Program-made: the position numbers and the translations under genes
Part shown: positions 17,210 to 24,492 of the stretch, piece by piece
How the letters are laid out: each line of letters opens with the position of its first letter
Numbering within the stretch: position 1 is the first letter of the stretch
The notes under the pieces: generated by a model
Database searches by the model: none
The model's input: the letters and a program-made list of their open reading frames with translations, nothing else
Told to the model about the DNA's origin: nothing
From: Caulobacter sp. BP25
Lineage (GTDB): Bacteria > Pseudomonadota > Alphaproteobacteria > Caulobacterales > Caulobacteraceae
Assembly (NCBI RefSeq): GCF_002737755.1
Contig: NZ_PEGH01000020.1
Location: forward strand, 124,001 to 188,000
Direction: 5' to 3'
DNA length: 64,000 nucleotides

Positions 17210-20200
17210 TTAGAAGTCGGCGCGGAAGCCAACGACGAAGTTGCGCCCGGCGTAGGTCGCGCCGTCGACCATCGACTCGCGATTTTCGTAGCGGTTGTAT
17301 TGCACCTGCTTGAGCAGATTCTGGGCCTGGAACGTCACGCGTGCGCGGCGGTACCAGGGGACCAGGAAACTAATCTGCGCGTCCATGTAGTTGGTCGGCG
17401 CCGCGTACAGGTCGCCCGGAATGTTGTTACAGGGGCAGACCGACGAGAGGTTGGCGTCGCGGTGGGTGTAGGACACCCGCGCCGAGAAGCCATTGCGCAT
17501 CTCGTAGTAGAGCGTCCCGTTGTAGGTCCACGGCGCCAAGCCCGAGATCAGGGACTTGGGATTCAGGGTCGCGGGCACAGTGCCGGAAAGCGACTGCGAG
17601 ATGTGGGTGACATTGGCGTTGAAGCCCAAGCCCTTCTTGATGAAGTCCAGCGGCTGGATCCACTGGAACTCCTGACCCAGCAGCTTGACCACGACATCGG
17701 AATTCAGCTTCTGGCGCACCGTCAGACGGGCCGCGGTCGGATCGCCGCCGCCCAGGTTGGTGATGCCCGTCTTCTGACGATCGCTGAGGCGGTCGAACAG
17801 GAGGCCGGTGTCGCCGAACGGGGTGTTGGTGTCCAGCGTCGCCGGATAGTCGAAGATGTTCTTGGCCCAGACGTTGAAGGTCAGGACGGTCTTGGACTTG
17901 GCGTACCACTCCACACCGAAGTCGTAGTTGTTGGCGTAGAAGGGCGAAAGGCCCGGATTGCCCTTGGTGAAGATGTCGCCGTCCAGGCTGAGACCAAAGG
18001 TCGGGGCCAGATCGGCGGGGTTGGGACGGGTGACCGTGCGGGCGGCGGCGCCGCGAATGACAAACTGATCCGTCAGCAGGTAGGCCAGGTTCACGCTGGG
18101 CAGCCAGTTGTGGCTGAAGCTCTCGGTGGTCGGTGCGGTCCGCGCCCCGCCGCCGACCAGGAAGTCGTTGACGATGCCGGCCACCGATTGACGGGTTTCG
18201 GTGTAGCGCAGACCCGCATTGAAGCGCAGCTCGCGATCGAAGATGTCCTGACGACCGTCGGTCATCACATAGGCCGAGGTGGTGTTCTCCCTCAGGCGCC
18301 GAGGCGAGTAGGTGTTGAGGTAGTTGCCCGGCTGGTCGCCCGGGTTCAGCTCATTGGTGTAGTAGTCGAAATTGACGGCCTGGCGGACCTTGTCGAAGTC
18401 CACCACGCGCCAGCCGCCATTGAACCCGGCGTCGATGGGCGCGCCCTTGAACAGGTTCATCGACGGCAAGGTGGTCAGGTACTGCGGGATCGCCGCGTTC
18501 GGGATCGCCCCCGTCAGCGAGGTCTGGGTCGAGGTGAAGGCCGAGGTGCAGTTGTTCCGGAAGGCGCAGTCCGAGGCGTTCCAGGTGACGATGTTGCGCT
18601 CGAACTCTGACCGCATCACGCCGCCCGAGACTTGCAGGCGTCGCGCGTCGCCCCAGGCCAGATCGGCCCGGAAAGACTTCTGCTCCAGGTCCTGCACCGT
18701 CGGGATCAGCTGGATGCTGTTCCAGTACCAGTTGGTGTAGTTGGGCAGGTCGATATTGGCGCCGATCTTGGGCGTCAGGTCGCCCGAGGTGTAGCTGTAG
18801 GTCGCGTACTGCCCCGTGTTCAGCGGCGTCAGGTTCGAGGCGGGGCCGCCGCCGGCCGGCGCGGCCACGCCCGCGGCGTAGGTGACGAAGTTTGTCTGCC
18901 CGGGCGCGGACTGCAGCGTGTACTGGATCGAGTTGTTCCTGAACCGGCCCGAGTTCATCATCGCCGCGGCCGAGAAGCGCAGATCGTCGGTGATGTCCCA
19001 CTCGCCGGCCAGCGAGCGATAGAACAGCTTCGTATAGGTCTGGGCGTCGGTGCTCTGGTTGAGGAAATAGGCGTTCCCGAACGTGCCCGAGGTCAGCACC
19101 TTGTTCTGGTCGAGCTGAAAATTGATCGGGATGTTGTTGTTGTAGCTGCGGACCACCAGCATCACGTCGTGCTGGCCAAAGTCGTTGTTGGACTCGGTCA
19201 GGATCGAGTCCAGCTTGAACCGGACGCGCTTGGACGGACGCCATTCCAGGTTCAGCATGCCCGTCGTCCGGTCACGATTGCCGACGACCTGTTCGGCGCG
19301 CACCAGGCGCGGGACGATGGCGTAGCTGAGGTCTTGGCACGAGAGGTTCGATGTGCCCCCGGCGACGTTGTTGCCACATTGGACTAGCGCCGAACCCGGC
19401 GCTCCAAGCCCCAGCACGGACGGCGCATTGGTCGGCACGGTGGTCAGCGTGGCCCCCGCCCCGCCGCCGTAACCGGCCGTGCGGTTGGTCGCCGGCGCCG
19501 AGTTGGCGTTCAGGGTCAGGGAGTTGCAGCCCAGCGTCGTGTTCCGGCAGGCCGCCCCCAGGTTCATCGTCGTGTAGCCGACGGTGTTGAAGATCTCGCT
19601 GCGATAGTTGCGCTCGGCATAGGCGCCGGCGACCAGGATGCCGATCTCGCCGATCTTGGTCTTGAACGTGTTGCTCATGATCGCCGCCGCACGCGGCGTC
19701 GAGGTCCCGTCGGCGTCCTGGTACGACCCTTGCGCCTGGAGATTGAGGTGGAAGCCCTTGCGGTCGAAAGCCCGGATGGGCTGCATGTCGACCGAACCGG
19801 CCGTACCGCCCTCGACACCACTAGCGACGGGCGACTTGCTCAAGGTCAAGCGCCGAAACAGTTCGGACGGCAGGATGTCCAGGCTGGACCCACGCCCTTC
19901 ATTGCCGCCGTTGCTGGAGGTGCTGATGGCGAAGCCGTTGACGGTCAACACCGTGAAGCCCGCGCTCAGACCGCGAACATTGATGTAGGTGCCTTCGCCC
20001 GAGGTGTCGCGGTCGATCTGAACGCCCGGCAGGCGCTGAAGCGACTCCGTCAGGTTGAGGTCGGGAAACTTGCCGATGTCTTCGGCGAAAATCGAGTCGA
20101 TGAAGTTGGTGGTGTTCTTCTTGGCGTTGGCCGAATTCTCAAGTGACTGCCGGTAGCCGGTGACAACGATCTCCTGAACGACGGACGTTTCGCTCGCGGG

Positions 20201-20320
20201 CGCTGTAATCGGTGACTTTACAGATGCTGCCTGCCCAAAAGCCTGGCTGGACAGAGCGAGAGCAGGAACAGCCGCCGCCGCCAACAGCGCTAGGCGCGCG
20301 CATCTTGGTTCACGAGTCAT
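17210..20320 (-). CDS. TonB-dependent receptor, long type (probable glucurono-xylooligosaccharide receptor)
   Basis: A 1036-aa outer-membrane TonB receptor. The start is ATG 20320 with GGGAGGG 9 nt upstream; the TTG two codons earlier is too close to it. It has a signal peptide, then VVQEIVVTGYRQSLENSANAK (TonB-box region) and a plug with SLQRLPGVQIDRD and INVRGL. The barrel ends VVGFRADF with a terminal Phe. This long form with VTGYRxSLExA is typical of carbohydrate receptors in Caulobacter and Xanthomonas. The GGTACCGGTACC palindrome upstream ties it to manD and so to uronate-containing xylan fragments (inference). Confidence 0.94.
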   Translation of the reverse strand: MTREPRCARLALLAAAAVPALALSSQAFGQAASVKSPITAPASETSVVQEIVVTGYRQSLENSANAKKNTTNFIDSIFAEDIGKFPDLNLTESLQRLPGVQIDRDTSGEGTYINVRGLSAGFTVLTVNGFAISTSSNGGNEGRGSSLDILPSELFRRLTLSKSPVASGVEGGTAGSVDMQPIRAFDRKGFHLNLQAQGSYQDADGTSTPRAAAIMSNTFKTKIGEIGILVAGAYAERNYRSEIFNTVGYTTMNLGAACRNTTLGCNSLTLNANSAPATNRTAGYGGGAGATLTTVPTNAPSVLGLGAPGSALVQCGNNVAGGTSNLSCQDLSYAIVPRLVRAEQVVGNRDRTTGMLNLEWRPSKRVRFKLDSILTESNNDFGQHDVMLVVRSYNNNIPINFQLDQNKVLTSGTFGNAYFLNQSTDAQTYTKLFYRSLAGEWDITDDLRFSAAAMMNSGRFRNNSIQYTLQSAPGQTNFVTYAAGVAAPAGGGPASNLTPLNTGQYATYSYTSGDLTPKIGANIDLPNYTNWYWNSIQLIPTVQDLEQKSFRADLAWGDARRLQVSGGVMRSEFERNIVTWNASDCAFRNNCTSAFTSTQTSLTGAIPNAAIPQYLTTLPSMNLFKGAPIDAGFNGGWRVVDFDKVRQAVNFDYYTNELNPGDQPGNYLNTYSPRRLRENTTSAYVMTDGRQDIFDRELRFNAGLRYTETRQSVAGIVNDFLVGGGARTAPTTESFSHNWLPSVNLAYLLTDQFVIRGAAARTVTRPNPADLAPTFGLSLDGDIFTKGNPGLSPFYANNYDFGVEWYAKSKTVLTFNVWAKNIFDYPATLDTNTPFGDTGLLFDRLSDRQKTGITNLGGGDPTAARLTVRQKLNSDVVVKLLGQEFQWIQPLDFIKKGLGFNANVTHISQSLSGTVPATLNPKSLISGLAPWTYNGTLYYEMRNGFSARVSYTHRDANLSSVCPCNNIPGDLYAAPTNYMDAQISFLVPWYRRARVTFQAQNLLKQVQYNRYENRESMVDGATYAGRNFVVGFRADF

Positions 20321-20510
20321 ATTCAATTTCCCTCCCAGCGTCGTCGGCTTAACGCGGACGATCTTTCTCGTTTGCGGCCAGCTTCGTGACTTGAAACGCG
20401 GCCATGCCCCTCGCCTTGACGCGCCGCAGCTAAGCCGTCTGCAGAGTCAGCGTCGTAGGCATTGGCCACCCCATTGGACAGACCAATGCCAACTACAAGG
20501 TCTGACAAAC

Positions 20511-20524
20511 AGGTACCGGTACCT
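20511..20524 (-). promoter_or_regulatory. Putative GntR operator upstream of the TonB receptor
   Basis: Perfect 14-bp palindrome AGGTACCGGTACCT about 190 nt upstream of the receptor start. It shares the core GTACCGGTAC with the manD promoter. Between it and the receptor ATG (20321-20510) I see no gene, and there is room for a long leader. Confidence 0.65.
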
Positions 20525-20604
20525 TTCCTTTATCGCAATAGATTTCTCAGCCGCGCAATGGATCGAAAGCGCCCGCTAGAGCCCTAGGGAGCTCATTGCG
20601 AGCG

Positions 20605-20665
20605 CGGCGGCAGAGAGTGGGAGGTAAGTTCCCCCAGGTCACAGTGGTCAGATCTCTGCCGCGAC
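20605..20665. other. Strong stem-loop within an unexplained intergenic stretch
   Basis: The segment from about 20607 to 20662 folds with arms GCGGCAGAGA and TCTCTGCCGC (10 bp), enclosing a GGAGG...CCCCC internal helix. It is followed at 20718-20748 by a second hairpin with GATGGG/CCCATC arms, and at 20763-20789 by GCGTTATCGCGC/GCGCGCC. No convincing protein or known RNA family is recognised. It could be a small RNA, a terminator of DUF1272 (which points here), or an intergenic repeat. Confidence 0.35.
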
Positions 20666-20814
20666 GAAGCCCTTCCCCCACCGCGCGGATAAAGGGCCGC
20701 AAGGCCTCAGGGCCGCAGCGGATGGGGGCGCAAATCCCCTCCCATCGCTTCACCGGTAAGAGGCGTTATCGCGCCCTTGGAGCGCGCCATGTGTGTAGAG
20801 GGGCCGTGAGAGCC

Positions 20815-21108
20815 CTAAACCCAGCCCGTCGGCCGCTCGGGCTCACGGTTGGGCCCGGGCGTTTTGGGCGTTGCGGGCCGATGCGCCTTCAACACGCGCC
20901 GCAACGAGGCAGGAAAGCGGTGTAGCTGAACCTCGGGGCGGATCGGCCGGGCCACGAGACCGCCACCGCAGTCTGGGCAGACATCATCGAAGCGCAACTC
21001 GGCGCAGGCGGCGCAGAAGGTGTGCTCGAAGGTGCAGATTCGCGCTGCGTCGCTGGCCGGCGGCAGGTCGCGGTCGCAGCACTCGCAATTGGGACGCAAC
21101 TCAAGCAT
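20815..21108 (-). CDS. DUF1272 zinc-finger-like protein
   Basis: A 97-aa protein that starts MLELRPNCECCDRDLPPASD and carries eight cysteines in CxxC pairs (CECC, CAAC, CPDC), typical of the DUF1272 family, which is thought to bind zinc. The C-terminal part is Pro/Arg-rich and unstructured. ATG 21108 follows GGGAGGGC. The family has no established role; sequence alone suggests a small treble-clef-like metal-binding fold. It is divergent from carA. Confidence 0.85.
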   Translation of the reverse strand: MLELRPNCECCDRDLPPASDAARICTFEHTFCAACAELRFDDVCPDCGGGLVARPIRPEVQLHRFPASLRRVLKAHRPATPKTPGPNREPERPTGWV

Positions 21109-21292
21109 GGGCCGCCCTCCCGTGTCCGTAGCGCTTCAATGCCTGGAAGCCCTTTACTATAAGGCGTTTCGCGCCGTTCGCGCGAGGGTGTCCGTTCACC
21201 GATCACGGGAATGTGGAACCTTGGGAAAAACGTGTGATCGAGAGGGGTTGACCCCCTCCCCCATACCCCCTAGACACCGCGCCGTTTGCGCG

Positions 21293-21360
21293 GCGGACGG
21301 GCCCAAAGCCCGTCCGCTTTCTTGCAAGGAGACGCCCCGCGCGCGGCGCGGGGCGGGGGG
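21293..21360 (+). terminator. Tandem hairpins in the carA leader (terminator or attenuator)
   Basis: GCGGACGGGC...GCCCGTCCGC (21293-21317) followed by TTTCTT, then a GCCCCGCGC/GCGCGGGGC hairpin at about 21332-21353, and a T6 run near 21378. They lie 80-145 nt ahead of carA on its strand. Intrinsic termination is plausible; pyrimidine attenuation is inference. The rest of 21109-21292 contains no gene I can support. Confidence 0.5.
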
Positions 21361-21437
21361 TGTACCCCGGGTCCGCCTTTTTTGCGAAAATGACCGCCCA
21401 ATTCCGGGCCCGATTGCGTTCAGGAGCGCTCAACAGA

Positions 21438-22604
21438 ATGTCCCAAGACCTTCTCCCCGGCGTTACCGGCGTTCTGGCCCTGGCCGACGGCACGATCCTG
21501 CAAGGCGTGGGCTGCGGCGCGGTCGGCGACGCAGTCGGCGAGGTGTGCTTCAACACCGCCATGACCGGCTATCAAGAGATCCTGACCGACCCCTCCTACA
21601 TGGCCCAGATCGTGGCCTTCACCTTCCCGCACGTGGGCAATGTCGGCGTGAACGCCGAGGACGTCGAGCAGATCACCGGCGTGGCCGAGACGGCCGCTCG
21701 CGGCGCCCTGTTCCGCGATGTCCCCACCCAGCAGGCCAACTGGCGCGCCGGCGGCGACTTCGACGCCTGGATGAAGGCGCGCGGCGTCGTGGGCTTGGCC
21801 GGCGTCGACACCCGCGCCCTGACCCGTAAGATCCGCGAGACCGGCATGCCGCACGGCGTCATCGCTCACTCGCCCGAGGGCAAGTTCGACCTTCCCGCCC
21901 TGGTCGCCAAGGCCAAGGCCTGGGCCGGGCTCGAGGGCCTGGATCTGGCCAAGGAAGCCTCGACCACCCAGACCTTCACCTGGGACGAGGGCCTGTGGTC
22001 GTGGCCGGAAGGCTACGCCAAGCTGGACAAGCCCAAGTATGAGGTCGTGGTCATCGACTACGGCGTCAAGCGCAACATCCTGCGCGCCCTGGCCCACGTC
22101 GGCGCCCGCGCCACGGTGGTGCCGGCCTCGACCTCGGCCGAGGACATCCTGGCCCGCAACCCGGACGGCGTGCTGCTGAGCAACGGCCCCGGTGACCCGG
22201 CCGCGACTGGCCAATACGCCGTGCCGGAAATCCAGAAACTGGTCGCCAGCGGCAAGCCGGTGTTCGGCATTTGCCTGGGCCACCAGATGCTGGCCCTGGC
22301 CCTGGGCGCCAAGACCGTGAAGATGGAGCAAGGCCACCATGGGGCCAACCACCCCGTGAAGGACCTGACGACCGGCAAGGTCGAGATCGTCTCGATGAAC
22401 CACGGCTTCACGGTGGACAGCGCCTCCCTGCCGGCTCCGGTGCAGGAGACCCACGTCTCGCTGTTCGACGGCACCAACGCCGGCATCCAGCTGGCCGACA
22501 AGCCGGTGTTCAGCGTCCAGCACCACCCGGAAGCGTCTCCGGGTCCGACGGACAGCCTGTACCTGTTCGAGCGTTTCGCGGGCCTGATGGATCAGGCGAA
22601 GTAG
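21438..22604 (+). CDS. carA: Carbamoyl-phosphate synthase small subunit
   Basis: The 388-aa glutaminase subunit of carbamoyl-phosphate synthase. It hydrolyses glutamine and passes ammonia to CarB for arginine and pyrimidine synthesis. ATG 21438 gives [19 protein letters not shown], matching the family N-terminus; upstream in-frame starts add unrelated residues. The N-terminal domain has [18 protein letters not shown]. The class I amidotransferase domain has [16 protein letters not shown] (nucleophile Cys) and [12 protein letters not shown] (His and Glu of the triad). The partner carB lies 16 kb away on the other strand. It is preceded by leader hairpins and followed by a repeat. Confidence 0.98.
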   Translation: MSQDLLPGVTGVLALADGTILQGVGCGAVGDAVGEVCFNTAMTGYQEILTDPSYMAQIVAFTFPHVGNVGVNAEDVEQITGVAETAARGALFRDVPTQQANWRAGGDFDAWMKARGVVGLAGVDTRALTRKIRETGMPHGVIAHSPEGKFDLPALVAKAKAWAGLEGLDLAKEASTTQTFTWDEGLWSWPEGYAKLDKPKYEVVVIDYGVKRNILRALAHVGARATVVPASTSAEDILARNPDGVLLSNGPGDPAATGQYAVPEIQKLVASGKPVFGICLGHQMLALALGAKTVKMEQGHHGANHPVKDLTTGKVEIVSMNHGFTVDSASLPAPVQETHVSLFDGTNAGIQLADKPVFSVQHHPEASPGPTDSLYLFERFAGLMDQAK

Positions 22605-22612
22605 CGATCAGA

Positions 22613-22675
22613 ATCCCTCTCTCTTTGAGAGAGGAAGGGGCCCGCCGCCACGGGCGGTGGGAGGGTGAGTGGTTT
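22613..22675. repeat. Intergenic repeat, family D (GGGAGGGTGAG type)
   Basis: CCCTCTCTCTTTGAGAGAGG, then GGGCCCGCCGCCACGGGCGG and TGGGAGGGTGAGTGGTTTC. It contains the GGGAGGGTGAG box whose complement, CTCACCCTCCC, is where the IS110 element at 42.5 kb has inserted. Confidence 0.8.
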
Positions 22676-22702
22676 CGAGATCAGCGGGCGAACGTGAGCC
22701 CG

Positions 22703-23416
22703 TCAGACTCGGGCCGCCCCACTCTGAAGGATGAGCATGTCCCGGCGCATAGCGGACGCGGGAAAATCGCTCTGCGCGGACAGCACTTCGGCCATGGCGT
22801 CCCAGAGATCCTTGGGCCGCACCGCGCCGCCGACGCCCGCGAGGGCTCCGTAGTTCAGCGCGCCGACCTTGGTGGCCAGGTCGCCCAGCGTGACGCACCC
22901 TTCGGGTAAACCGCCAGGATCGAGACGGATCAACACGACGCCGACGACGAGCATGGCGGCCGACGCCAGGCCAACGATGAGCGCGCCTTTGATCGCGGCG
23001 ATCGCGGCGCCAACGATTGCCAGCAAAGCCAAGCCGCCGCCTATGCCGCCCAGCCAGGTTCCGCGCGGCTCAGGCATCTGAAGGCCGCTGACACGCCGCA
23101 ATTCGACGAAGAAAGCTCGAACGTTCCCGCCAGCAAGAGGAGTCAATGCGGTGTCCGGCCGCCAATCGGTCCCTGGACACACGACGCGTAGCGATCGGCG
23201 AAGACGATAGAAGGCCATAGACGTCATGCACGCTCCCGGCTCGCCGATCCGTCCGGCGAACCGCGCCAGGAGAAGATCGTAGATGTCGCCAACGGTGTTG
23301 CAGGCCGCCGCCTCCCCATCGCTGATCTTCAGCGCGAAGGCCTTCTCAAGACCGATGACTGCCTCGACGGGATCGAGATCGTCATCCAGACCCAAGGTGT
23401 TCGACATGGCGCGCAT
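22703..23416 (-). CDS. Hypothetical membrane protein with acyl-carrier-like N-terminus
   Basis: A 237-aa protein of unknown function. Residues about 15-55 (VEAVIGLEKAFALKISDGEA to VGDIYDLLLARF) look like an acyl carrier protein fold but lack the DSL serine that carries phosphopantetheine. Two adjacent hydrophobic helices follow at about 125-165. A second short segment, GCVTLGDLATKVGAL and RPKDLWDAMAEVLS, reads like another ACP-like helix set. Two start codons are possible (ATG 23416 or 23407), and neither has a strong ribosome site. It is isolated between carA and a gene remnant. Confidence 0.7.
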   Translation of the reverse strand: MRAMSNTLGLDDDLDPVEAVIGLEKAFALKISDGEAAACNTVGDIYDLLLARFAGRIGEPGACMTSMAFYRLRRSLRVVCPGTDWRPDTALTPLAGGNVRAFFVELRRVSGLQMPEPRGTWLGGIGGGLALLAIVGAAIAAIKGALIVGLASAAMLVVGVVLIRLDPGGLPEGCVTLGDLATKVGALNYGALAGVGGAVRPKDLWDAMAEVLSAQSDFPASAMRRDMLILQSGAARV

Positions 23417-23531
23417 CCCAGCTTCACCCTGGATCTAAACATGGGCTGGTTGGGCTGGAAAGTTCGGATTCTCCCCCTTTGACCTTCTCTGCGTCAGCCG
23501 CGTCTATCCTCCGAAAGAAGAGGACGCCGGA

Positions 23532-23663
23532 ATGATCGACGACACCGACTTCAGCGGCCGGCTGGTGCTGGTCGTGGGCGGTTCCAGGGATCGGCAACGG
23601 GATCGCCAAGCGTTCCGGGCGCGCGGGGCCGGGGCGCTGAAGACGGTGCTGACGCCGGAGTGA
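23532..23663 (+). pseudogene. Remnant of a short-chain dehydrogenase gene
   Basis: ATG 23532 starts MIDDTDFSGRLVLVVGGSR, the first strand and glycine loop of an SDR oxidoreductase. Then the frame slips: the nucleotides that would encode GIGNGIAK are present one frame over (about 23586-23610), and FRARGA returns in the original frame. The reading frame stops at 23663 after 43 residues, where a full SDR would need about 250. Two compensating indels plus a 3' truncation make this a decayed gene. A TTGACC upstream near 23479 may be its old promoter. Confidence 0.65.
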
Positions 23664-23679
23664 GGCGGCCGTAAAAAAG

Positions 23680-23770
23680 GGGCCGCCTCCCGCAAACATA
23701 GGGGGCGCTGCGGGAGGCGGCGGCCAAGCGCCCTCGGCAAAAGGGGGCGCGCTTCGGGCGCTTGGCTGGG
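23680..23770. terminator. Two strong hairpins between the SDR remnant and the flagellar-like gene
   Basis: CCGCCTCCCGCA (from about 23684) pairs with TGCGGGAGGCGG (to about 23723), and GCCAAGCGCCC pairs with GGGCGCTTGGC further on (to about 23766). The area probably terminates the minus-strand gene at 23833 and anything read from the remnant. The remaining spacer holds nothing else evident. Confidence 0.5.
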
Positions 23771-23832
23771 GGTAGAGTCCAGCGTTCTTCCGGCGAACCG
23801 GGAGGGCGCGAACTCAAACGCGTGGAGCGGAG

Positions 23833-24072
23833 CTAGGCCTTGATGTTCAGCAGCGCGCCGGCCATCTGGTCGGCGGTCTGAGCGACCTTGACGTTGGCCT
23901 TGAAGTCGTACTGAGCGCTGATCTGCTCAACCCGCTCCTTGGCGTAGTCCACGTCCTTCAGTTCCTCGACCGTCTCGGCGTGCGCGTCGGACGACGCGAC
24001 CCGTTGAGCGCTAGCGTTCAAGCGGTTGGCAGCGACCGTCATACCGGCAGCGGCGATAGCGAGAGCCTGCAT
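23833..24072 (-). CDS. Small flagellar rod/hook-like protein
   Basis: A 79-aa protein that begins MQALAIAAAGMTVAANRLNASAQRVAS, close to the N-terminal helix of flagellar rod and hook proteins (FlgB/FlgC/FlgE type). It ends ANVKVAQTADQMAGALLNIKA, close to their C-terminal helix (ANxKVIQTADEM). The two helices flank only a short middle, as in small conserved proteins of flagellated alphaproteobacteria. It could be secreted through the flagellar export channel, or be a relic minimal rod protein. ATG 24072 follows GGAGGA. No flagellar operon surrounds it. Confidence 0.7.
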   Translation of the reverse strand: MQALAIAAAGMTVAANRLNASAQRVASSDAHAETVEELKDVDYAKERVEQISAQYDFKANVKVAQTADQMAGALLNIKA

Positions 24073-24492
24073 AAAGGCGTCCTCCGTTCTCGACGCGAGT
24101 TATCCGGGCGGTTGGGTTAAGCGGTCGCAACCAAAGATGGTAAAATTTACCGTTTGGTCACCTTTTTTAGCACGAATTAACCATGAAATAGATTTCCGAC
24201 CCCACCTCCGCTCGGGTGGAATCCTCCCCTCGCCCTGGGGTAGCGGACAAGAAACACGGCGACCGAGGCCCAGCCGCCGGCTTCGGCAGAGCTGTTCGGG
24301 TCTTCGCGGGCCAGATCGCGCCGAACATTACAAAACGTTCAGACAGCCGCGCTCGACAAGCCGTCATCGTCCCGACATGGTTCGCGACCGCGCCTCGGAG
24401 CCCTCTAGCTCTGGGGCCCCGTTTCGATAACCGTTTGGACGCGACCGAGGCCGACACGGCATGGGGGTGACGTCCCGAGGAGCCTCTTGAGA
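24073..24492. other. Divergent intergenic region of ~420 nt
   Basis: No gene supported here. It is locally AT-rich at 24120-24190 and holds GGTAAAATTTACC at 24139-24151, a 13-bp palindrome about 70 nt upstream of the flagellar-like start, which could be an operator. The remainder precedes the M28 peptidase and contains a ribosome site GAGGAG near 24478. Confidence 0.3.

Noticed and set aside
20547..20753. 68-codon minus-strand frame in the structured spacer
   Set aside because: No ribosome site and its sequence is fully explained by the hairpin arms; Cys/Arg-rich composition is not protein-like.
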